Below, in pieces: positions 1 to 5,164 of a stretch of DNA of 14,636 nucleotides; positions within the stretch are counted from its first letter, which is position 1; each line of letters begins with the position of its first letter. The stretch spans positions 1 to 14,636 of the forward strand of contig CAZXCB010000071.1 in NCBI GenBank assembly GCA_964639075.1, in the 5' to 3' direction. This DNA is from JAENVU01 sp964639075 (lineage in GTDB: Bacteria > Actinomycetota > Acidimicrobiia > IMCC26256 > JAENVU01). Under the pieces are notes generated by a model. The model was not told the origin of the DNA. It saw only the letters and a list, made by a program, of their open reading frames with translations, and searched no databases. The position numbers and the translations under genes are program-made.

Positions 1-439
1 ACCTGCTCACCGACCTCCAGGACCGGCTCGGTCTCACGTACCTGTTCATCGCCCACGACCTCTCGGTCGTCCGCCATCTCTCGGACCGCATCGCGGTGAT
101 GTACCTCGGGCGGGTGGTGGAGCAGGGTCCGGCCGAGGAGGTGTACACGAGTCCGCGGCATCCGTACACCGAGGCACTGCTCTCGGCGATCCCGGTGCCC
201 GACCCCGTGTTCCAACGGACGCGGCAGCGGATCGTGCTGCAGGGCGACNNNNNNNNNNGCCGCCGTCGGGGTGCCGGTTCCGGACCCGGTGTCGCTACGC
301 GATGGACGTCTGCGCGTCCGAGGAGCCCCCGGTGTTCACCGCGCCGGGGGGCACGATGGTGGCGTGCCACCTGCACGTCGCCGGTCCCACCCTCGCGGGG
401 GGTCCCGTCACGGGGCTCGACGCGACCGTGGTGGCCTGA
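1..439 (+). CDS. Peptide-type (Opp/Dpp) ABC transporter ATP-binding subunit, 3' part, interrupted by an assembly gap
   Basis: This is the C-terminal part of an OppF/DppF-like ATPase that powers uptake of di- or oligopeptides or related solutes at the inner face of the membrane. Before the gap, frame 3 reads the H-loop (IAHDLSVVRHLSDRIAVMYL) and the family tail VEQGPAEEVYTSPRHPYTEALL. After the gap, frame 2 reads PPSGCRFRTRCRYAMDVC, then ACHLH, the Cys-rich C-terminal extension typical of this subfamily, and stops at TGA 437-439. Walker A, Walker B and the signature motif lie upstream of the window. The frame change occurs exactly at the N run, so it is an artefact of gap size and not a mutation. 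In relatives about six residues (of the type VPSPxN) separate GD from PPSGC; that would be 17 missing bases, which also restores the frame. The other transporter subunits presumably lie further left. Confidence 0.9.
   Translation, partial: PAHRPPGPARSHVPVHRPRPLGRPPSLGPHRGDVPRAGGGAGSGRGGVHESAASVHRGTALGDPGARPRVPTDAAADRAAGRXXXXPPSGCRFRTRCRYAMDVCASEEPPVFTAPGGTMVACHLHVAGPTLAGGPVTGLDATVVA
249..258. other. Assembly gap (10 Ns)
   Basis: Ten undetermined bases lie inside the ABC ATPase gene. The flanking frames are incompatible with a true length of ten; a length of 3n+2 is needed. The run is therefore a placeholder, and any protein translated across it in one frame is wrong. Confidence 0.98.
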
Positions 440-483
440 AGGGTGGAAGCGATGCGGTCACCGACCGCTGAAGGGGGAACACC

Positions 484-1011
484 ATGACCAGACAGATACG
501 GCTCATCGCCGTGCTCGCCGTGCTCGCGCTCGTCGCCGCGGCGTGTGGCAGCGACGGGAGCAAGTCGAGCGACTCGAAGGGATCGACGACGACCACCACC
601 AAGGCGAAGGGCGTGGACGAGTCCAGCCTCACCGGCTGCAAGGCCGCAGCTCCCGATCCCGGGACCGAGGCGAGCACACCGCGCATGTCGGTCGACCCGT
701 GCGAGGGCCTCACCGACGGCCAGTCGGTCAAGGTGTCCGCCGTCGGGTTCACCGCCGGCAAGACCGTCGGCATCACCGAGTGCAGCACCGAGACCGACGA
801 CACGGGCTCGGGATGCAACCTGGAGGGCCTGATCACGTTCACGATCGGCGCCGATGGTTCCGGATCCGCGGACTTCCCCGTGAAGAAGGGACCCTTCGGC
901 AAGGACAACGTCGTCTGCGCACCGCCGACGCAGTGCCTGCTGAGCGTGGGCGAGCTGGCCGCGGGCGACGTCGAGCGGGCCGACGGGGTGGACATCAACT
1001 TCGCCGGGTAA
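484..1011 (+). CDS. Neocarzinostatin-fold lipoprotein
   Basis: This 175-residue exported protein has a type II signal peptide: basic start MTRQIR, hydrophobic core and lipobox VAAAC, with the lipidated Cys at 21. A Ser/Thr/Lys-rich linker follows (about 22-50). Residues 68-173 match the neocarzinostatin domain: the opening LTDGQSVKVSAVGFTAGKTV, an E-C...C pair (C100, C111), the D-G-S-G turn, and a second pair (C145, C151). These two pairs match the two disulfides of neocarzinostatin and macromomycin. C52 and C73 are an extra possible pair. In the antitumour chromoproteins this fold carries an enediyne; no enediyne gene is seen here, so a surface or binding role is more likely and ligand binding is unproven. 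The start follows a strong ribosome site (AAGGGGG, 471-477). The same domain is repeated six times in the protein at 5165-7993. Confidence 0.82.
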   Translation: MTRQIRLIAVLAVLALVAAACGSDGSKSSDSKGSTTTTTKAKGVDESSLTGCKAAAPDPGTEASTPRMSVDPCEGLTDGQSVKVSAVGFTAGKTVGITECSTETDDTGSGCNLEGLITFTIGADGSGSADFPVKKGPFGKDNVVCAPPTQCLLSVGELAAGDVERADGVDINFAG

Positions 1012-1029
1012 GGCACTCCGTGGCTGGAG

Positions 1030-1061
1030 CGGTCGGGATCGCCTGCGGGCGGTCCCGACCG
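1030..1061. terminator. Hairpin terminator between convergent genes
   Basis: A perfect 9-bp stem (CGGTCGGGA at 1030-1038 with TCCCGACCG at 1053-1061) encloses a further 4-bp stem (CGCC/GGCG) and a TGCG loop. It sits in the 53-bp gap between the lipoprotein and the convergent TetR gene, so it could serve both strands. There is no T tract, which is common in high-GC actinobacteria. Confidence 0.7.
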
Positions 1062-1064
1062 CGG

Positions 1065-1700
1065 TCAGTCGGTCGAGCCGAACACCGCCGCGTGGGCGAC
1101 GCGCGCCAGCGTCGTCGGCAGCTCGCCGTCCGGACAGGGGAGCTGGCCGGTGAGCACGTAGTAGTTCGCCCGCTCGATCATCGCGACGAGCGCGAGCGCG
1201 GCGACCCCCGGGTCGAGTCCCGCCGGCGCGGTGGCGCGGATGCGTTCGACGAGCGCGCCCGTGAACGCACCCCACACCGTGGTGCCGAGCCGGCCGACGT
1301 CGTTCGCCATGATCTCGGTCTCGGTCCACGCCCGGATCACCGCGCCGGTGCGGACGTAGATGGCGGTGAACTCGCGCATCCAGACGGTGAGTGCCGCGAG
1401 GCCGTCGGCGCCGGGCTCGAACGCGGGGAGTGCCCCCGCGAGCGCCTCGAGCTCGCCCGCGACCTGCTGGGCGAGCGCCCCGAACAGCTCCTCCTTGTTC
1501 GCGAAGTACAGGTAGAAGGTGCCGTGCGAGGTCTTCGCGACCTTGACGATGTCGTCGACGCGTGCGGCGTGGACACCCCGATCCGCGAACACGGTGGCGC
1601 CGGCCGCCAGGATCCGTTCGCGGGTGCGGCGGCCCCGGGCGCTGCGCCCCTCGGGCTCGGACGAGTCCGGCGACACCGGGGCGCGGGAGCGGGGCGGCAT
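1065..1700 (-). CDS. TetR/AcrR-family transcriptional regulator
   Basis: This 211-residue protein is a typical one-component repressor. After a disordered N-terminus (1-22), the TetR DNA-binding domain spans about 26-72: RTRERILAAGATVFADRGVH, then the recognition-helix region VDDIVKVAKTSHGTFYLYF and NKEELF. Residues 73-211 form the helical ligand-binding and dimer domain, which is too variable to name a ligand. The gene diverges from the permease. An 18-bp palindrome begins 20 nt upstream of its ATG, over its own predicted promoter, and a second copy lies before the MaoC gene. Autorepression and control of the adjacent lipid genes by an acyl-CoA-like effector is the natural inference. A -10-like TAGCCT lies 6 nt before the ATG and no Shine-Dalgarno is seen, so the mRNA may be leaderless. 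Confidence 0.9.
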   Translation of the reverse strand: MPPRSRAPVSPDSSEPEGRSARGRRTRERILAAGATVFADRGVHAARVDDIVKVAKTSHGTFYLYFANKEELFGALAQQVAGELEALAGALPAFEPGADGLAALTVWMREFTAIYVRTGAVIRAWTETEIMANDVGRLGTTVWGAFTGALVERIRATAPAGLDPGVAALALVAMIERANYYVLTGQLPCPDGELPTTLARVAHAAVFGSTD

Positions 1701-1706
1701 CAGGGC

Positions 1707-1736
1707 AGGCTACCGACGACCTGACGTGACTGTCAG
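1707..1736 (-). promoter_or_regulatory. Predicted TetR promoter (leaderless)
   Basis: On the minus strand a -35-like CTGACA (1731-1736) is followed by an 18-bp spacer and a -10-like TAGCCT (1707-1712), which ends 6 nt before the ATG at 1700. The spacing fits an actinobacterial leaderless transcript. The -35 and part of the spacer lie inside the palindrome at 1720-1737, as expected for autorepression. Confidence 0.5.
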
Positions 1737-1737
1737 G
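1720..1737. promoter_or_regulatory. Putative TetR operator, copy 1
   Basis: The 18-bp sequence CCTGACGTGACTGTCAGG has perfect 6-bp arms around a 6-bp centre and lies between the divergent TetR and permease genes. It recurs at 3134-3151 with only two central bases changed. Size and placement fit a TetR dimer site. Confidence 0.72.
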
Positions 1738-1764
1738 AGCGGCCGGCGGCCGCCCGCGCCCACC

Positions 1765-3138
1765 ATGATGAGCGCCATGGCCCGACGCGATCGCCCGGAG
1801 CCGTCGGGTTCGGTTCCCGCGGGAGGCGCCGACGGCTACCACCCCCGGATCGCGGGCCACCGCCGTGCCGGGGAGAAGCTGCGGACCCGCGACGCGACCG
1901 CGATGGCGGTCGGCGGGATGATCGGCGGCGGGATCTTCAGCGTGTTGGGGGTGGCGATCACCCTGGCCGGGCACTTGGCGTTCGGCTGCTTCGTGCTCGG
2001 TGCGGGGATCGCAGCCGTCACCGCGAAGTCGTTCGCCGGCATCACGGCCCGCGCCGGCCGGTCCGGCGGCCCGTTCGACCAGCTCCGCGCGACGGGCCAC
2101 CACCAGCTCGCGGGCTTGCTCGTCTGGCTGCTCGTGTTCGGCTACATCGTCGCGATGGCCGTCTACTCGTTCACGTTCGGCCGCTACGCCGCCAACGCGC
2201 TCGGTGCCCCCGAGTGGGTCGCCCGGGTCCTGACCGCGGGGATCGTCGCCGCGTTCTTCGTCGTGAACCTGCGCGGGGTGCGCATCTCGAGCCTCACCGA
2301 GGATCTCATCGTGGCGGTCAAGCTGGTCATCCTCGGCGGGATCGCGCTCGTGGGCGTCGTCGCGTTCGCTCCCGACCGGCTCGCTCCACTGGCCAACGAA
2401 GGTGTCGTCGGCCTGTTCGTCGGCGCGGCGACCGTCTTCTTCGCGTACGAGGGCTTCGAGCTCATCTGCTTCGACCGCGACGACATGGTCGAGCCGCTGC
2501 GCACGCTGCCGCGGTCGATGTATCTCTCCGTGGTCATCGTCGCAGCCGTGTACGTCGGTGTGGCGCTGGGCGCGCAGATGCTCGTCTCGGATGCCGCGAT
2601 CACGGCGAACAAGGAGGTCGCGTTCATCGTCGTGGGGCGGGCCGCCCTCGGCGAGGTGGGCCGGTGGGCGGCGATCGTCGGTGCGATCTTCGCGACCGCG
2701 TCCGCGATCAACGCGACGCTGTTCTCGTGCGCGCGGCTCGTCCGTGACGCGAGCCGCGCCGAGGACTTCCCCGCGGCGCTCGGCCGTGAGCGTGCGGGCC
2801 AGCCGCTGGTCGCGCTGGCGGTCATCTCGGTCGCCGGGGTGCTGCTCGCGATGCTGCCGGGCATCACCGTGGTCATCACGTTCGGCTCGGCGGCGTTCCT
2901 CGCCATCTACACGGTGGCGAACTGGATGGAGATGACCATGGCCCCCCGGGCCGGCGCACGGCTGCTCGCGGGTTGCGGGATGGTGGCGTGCCTCGGCTCG
3001 ATCGGGCTGCTCGCGTTCGAGCTCGCCGTCGACGACCCGGGTGGACTGGTGCTGGTCGTGGTGGTGGTCGCGGTCCTGGTCGTCGCCCGGGCCGGGTTCC
3101 TCCGGCACCGGCGCACCGGCTCGCGACCGCTGACCTGA
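1765..3138 (+). CDS. APC-superfamily amino-acid/polyamine-type permease
   Basis: This is an inner-membrane secondary transporter of about 457 residues, within the usual APC range of 430-500. Numbering from the ATG at 1765, the first transmembrane helix (about 44-65) carries the hallmark GGMIGGGIFSVLG loop that contacts the substrate backbone in this superfamily. About eleven hydrophobic helices follow, including VFFAYEGFELI, the aromatic and acidic stretch of TM6. The substrate cannot be read from sequence. ATGs at 1765, 1768 and 1777 are all possible starts. The only AGGAG (1735-1739) is unusually far upstream, separated by a GC-rich 6-bp hairpin (1739-1753). The gene diverges from the TetR gene, and its stop codon lies inside the second operator, so the regulator may influence both it and the genes downstream. 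Confidence 0.85.
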   Translation: MMSAMARRDRPEPSGSVPAGGADGYHPRIAGHRRAGEKLRTRDATAMAVGGMIGGGIFSVLGVAITLAGHLAFGCFVLGAGIAAVTAKSFAGITARAGRSGGPFDQLRATGHHQLAGLLVWLLVFGYIVAMAVYSFTFGRYAANALGAPEWVARVLTAGIVAAFFVVNLRGVRISSLTEDLIVAVKLVILGGIALVGVVAFAPDRLAPLANEGVVGLFVGAATVFFAYEGFELICFDRDDMVEPLRTLPRSMYLSVVIVAAVYVGVALGAQMLVSDAAITANKEVAFIVVGRAALGEVGRWAAIVGAIFATASAINATLFSCARLVRDASRAEDFPAALGRERAGQPLVALAVISVAGVLLAMLPGITVVITFGSAAFLAIYTVANWMEMTMAPRAGARLLAGCGMVACLGSIGLLAFELAVDDPGGLVLVVVVVAVLVVARAGFLRHRRTGSRPLT

Positions 3139-3151
3139 CGCAACTGTCAGG
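3134..3151. promoter_or_regulatory. Putative TetR operator, copy 2
   Basis: The sequence CCTGACGCAACTGTCAGG has the same arms and the same outer centre bases (G..ACT) as copy 1. It overlaps the TGA stop of the permease (3136-3138) and lies 30 nt before the MaoC start, where a bound repressor would cover the -35 region of the predicted promoter. Confidence 0.72.
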
Positions 3152-3174
3152 GTGGAGGCGGCGCCGGATACAGT
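3145..3174 (+). promoter_or_regulatory. Predicted promoter of the MaoC-SDR operon
   Basis: A -10-like TACAGT (3169-3174) lies exactly 7 nt before the GTG at 3182, the spacing expected for a leaderless transcript starting on the first base of the codon. The -35 (TGTCAG, 18-bp spacer) is poor and overlaps operator copy 2. Confidence 0.5.
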
Positions 3175-3181
3175 CCCCACC

Positions 3182-3598
3182 GTGCCTCGCCTCGAAGAGC
3201 TCGACGTCGGCGACGCGGCCCCGCCGCTCGTCGTGGAGAACCTCACTCGCACCCACTTCGTGAAGTACGCGGGCGCCTCGGGAGACTTCAACCCGATGCA
3301 CCACGACGACACGATCGCCACCCAGGTGGGCAACCCGAGCGTGTTCGGCCACGGGATGCTCACCGCCGGGCTCATGGCCCGAGTGGTCAAGGACTGGTTC
3401 GGTGCCGAGGCGATGCGGGCGTTCTCCGTGCGCTTCGCCAAGCAGGTGTGGCCGGGCGAGACGCTCACGTTCACCGCGGTGGTCACGGGCCTGCGCGACG
3501 ACGGGGACTCCGGGCTGGTGGAGCTCGCGCTCTCGGCCACGAACGCCGACGGCGAGGAGAAGCTCGCCGGCACCGCGACCGCCGCAGTCGCCAAGTAG
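3182..3598 (+). CDS. MaoC-like (R)-specific enoyl-CoA hydratase
   Basis: This 138-residue single-hotdog protein should add water to a trans-2-enoyl-CoA to give an (R)-3-hydroxyacyl-CoA. The hydratase-2 motif YAGASGDFNPMHHDD (29-43) is intact, with the catalytic pair Asp35 and His40. GNPSVFGHGMLTAGLM (50-65) is the second conserved block, and the C-terminal half forms the hotdog strands. A GTG at 3152 is also in frame and has GGAGG nearby, but 3182 fits family length and the -10 spacing. The next gene, a dehydrogenase, starts on the base after this stop codon, so the two are co-translated. The pair reproduces the hydratase and dehydrogenase steps of peroxisomal multifunctional enzyme type 2. 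The acyl chain or steroid substrate is unknown. Confidence 0.87.
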   Translation: MPRLEELDVGDAAPPLVVENLTRTHFVKYAGASGDFNPMHHDDTIATQVGNPSVFGHGMLTAGLMARVVKDWFGAEAMRAFSVRFAKQVWPGETLTFTAVVTGLRDDGDSGLVELALSATNADGEEKLAGTATAAVAK

Positions 3599-4495
3599 AT
3601 GGGCATCCTGGATGGTCGGGTCGCGGTCGTCACCGGTTCGGGCCGGGGGATCGGGCGGGAGTTCGCGCTCTCGATGGCGCGTGAGGGCGCCGACGTCGTG
3701 ATCAACGACGTCGGTGTGAGCCTCGACGGCCAGGGGACCGACGAGGACCCCGCGGCCCGGACCGTCGCCGACATCAAGGCGCTGGGCGTCGGTGCGGTCG
3801 CGAGCTACGAGTCGGTCACCGACTACGACGCCGCCGGTCGCCTGATCCAGACCGCGATCGACGAGTTCGGGAAGATCGACATCCTCGTGAACAACGCCGG
3901 CATCGTGCGCGACCGCTCGTTGCTCAAGATGGGGCCGGAGGACTTCGACGCAGTGGTGAAGGTCCACATGTACGGGACGTTCAACACCGCCCAGCATGCG
4001 GCCGGGCCCATGAAGGAGGCCGGCTACGGCCGGATCATCAACGTCACGTCGCAGGCCGGCCTCCGTGGCAACTTCGGCCAGACGAACTACGGCGCGGCCA
4101 AGGCCGCGATCATGGGCATGACGTTCATCTGGTCGATCGAGCTCGGCAAGTACGGGATCACCGTGAACGCGATGTCGCCCGCGGGAGCCACCCGGATGAC
4201 CGCGTCGCTCTTCGAGCGCACCGGCACCGAGCCGCCGCCGGAGTCGGACCCCGCGCTCAACGCACCGCTCGTCACCTGGGTGGCCTCCGAGGAGGCCGCG
4301 CACGTGAACGGCCAGATCCTCGGGCGCACCGACTTCGCGTACACGATCTATCAGCACCCCAAGCAGGTCGCGTACATGTACCGCGAGGGTGGGTTCGACG
4401 TCGCCGGGGTCTCGGAGAACTTCGACAAGATCCTCGGCCAGCACCTCCAGCACGTCGGCATGACCATGCCCGGCGGGATGGAGCACACGAAGTAG
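3599..4495 (+). CDS. SDR-family (3R)-hydroxyacyl-CoA dehydrogenase, 17-beta-HSD4 type
   Basis: This 298-residue NAD(P)-dependent short-chain dehydrogenase has all family landmarks: TGSGRGIG (12-19) for the cofactor, NDVG (36-39), NNAG (98-101), and the catalytic Ser151 (NVTSQAG), Tyr164 and Lys168 (YGAAK). VKVHMYGTF (His at 123) and GNFGQTNYGAAK closely follow the dehydrogenase domain of peroxisomal HSD17B4/MFE-2, so the likely reaction is oxidation of a (3R)-hydroxyacyl-CoA to the 3-ketoacyl-CoA. The C-terminus (about 240-298) is longer than in classical SDRs, as in the MFE-2 group. It follows the MaoC gene with no intergenic base, so product channelling between the two is plausible. A steroid side-chain substrate cannot be excluded. 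Confidence 0.88.
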   Translation: MGILDGRVAVVTGSGRGIGREFALSMAREGADVVINDVGVSLDGQGTDEDPAARTVADIKALGVGAVASYESVTDYDAAGRLIQTAIDEFGKIDILVNNAGIVRDRSLLKMGPEDFDAVVKVHMYGTFNTAQHAAGPMKEAGYGRIINVTSQAGLRGNFGQTNYGAAKAAIMGMTFIWSIELGKYGITVNAMSPAGATRMTASLFERTGTEPPPESDPALNAPLVTWVASEEAAHVNGQILGRTDFAYTIYQHPKQVAYMYREGGFDVAGVSENFDKILGQHLQHVGMTMPGGMEHTK

Positions 4496-4533
4496 CCGGC
4501 AAGGAAGCCGCCAGAGAAGCAGGTCGGTCCGGC

Positions 4534-5163
4534 ATGCGCCCGCTCGGCGTCGTCGACATCGTCTATGCCGTCGAGCCGGACCCGGTCGCACGGTCGCGCC
4601 GGGCGGCCGCGGACGGGTTCGCGCACCTCGACGTCGTCGACGGGATCGATCCCGCATCGCTCGCGCTGCCGGTCGGGTGTCCGATCGCGTTCCCGAAACC
4701 GCGCGCGGGCTGGTGCGCGCCGCCGGCGCCGGCCGCCGGGGACGGCATGTGGGATCGGTGCGTGCGGTGGTTCCGGGCCGCGCCGGGTGCGTTGCTCGAG
4801 CCGTGGGCGGGCTCCGTGGTGCATTCGGCGGAGACGTGCCGGGCGATGCTCGCCGAGGTCCCGGGGCTGCGCCTGCTCGTCGACACCGGCCACGTCGCCG
4901 ACTGGGGCGGGGACCCCGTCGCGCTGCTCGAGCTCGCGGATCACGTGCAGCTGCGCCAGGGCGCCCCCGGCCGCCCGCAGCTCCACGTCGACGACCCGGA
5001 CGGTGCGGTCGACTTCGCCGCCGTGCTCACCCGGCTCGACGCGCTCGGCTACGAGGGGTTGCTGTCCGTCGAGTACTTCGACCTCCCGGAGCACGGCTGG
5101 CCGCTCGCAGACCCGCGCGCGTGGGCCGTCGACCTCGCCGCCGCGGTGCGCGCCCTCGGCTGA
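4534..5163 (+). CDS. Sugar phosphate isomerase/epimerase-like TIM-barrel protein (short)
   Basis: The C-terminal half is a clear xylose-isomerase-like (AP endonuclease family 2) barrel: LLEPW (Glu89), LLVDTGHVADWGGDP (Asp117, His120), DHVQLRQ (His137) and GYEGLLSVEYFD (Glu180). These supply the four metal ligands expected of the fold. At 209 residues it is shorter than the usual 260-300, with the loss mainly in the first barrel strands, so it may be a compact variant or have a shortened N-terminus. It begins 38 nt after the dehydrogenase stop on the same strand and probably belongs to that operon. Substrate unknown; sugar or hydroxyacid isomerisation is inferred from the fold only. Its stop is one base from the stop of the convergent gene, leaving no room for a terminator. 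Confidence 0.7.
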   Translation: MRPLGVVDIVYAVEPDPVARSRRAAADGFAHLDVVDGIDPASLALPVGCPIAFPKPRAGWCAPPAPAAGDGMWDRCVRWFRAAPGALLEPWAGSVVHSAETCRAMLAEVPGLRLLVDTGHVADWGGDPVALLELADHVQLRQGAPGRPQLHVDDPDGAVDFAAVLTRLDALGYEGLLSVEYFDLPEHGWPLADPRAWAVDLAAAVRALG

Positions 5164-5164
5164 T

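Noticed and set aside
484..1011. Part of an enediyne antibiotic cluster, because of the neocarzinostatin fold
   Set aside because: No polyketide synthase, enediyne or resistance gene is present, and the domain occurs in a lipoprotein and a repeat protein that do not resemble apoprotein carriers.
295..3777. A 1160-codon open frame on the minus strand
   Set aside because: It runs antisense to or out of frame with genes that have clear family motifs (TetR, permease, MaoC), and its translation is biased Arg/Pro/Asp/His low complexity, as expected for a GC-rich shadow frame.
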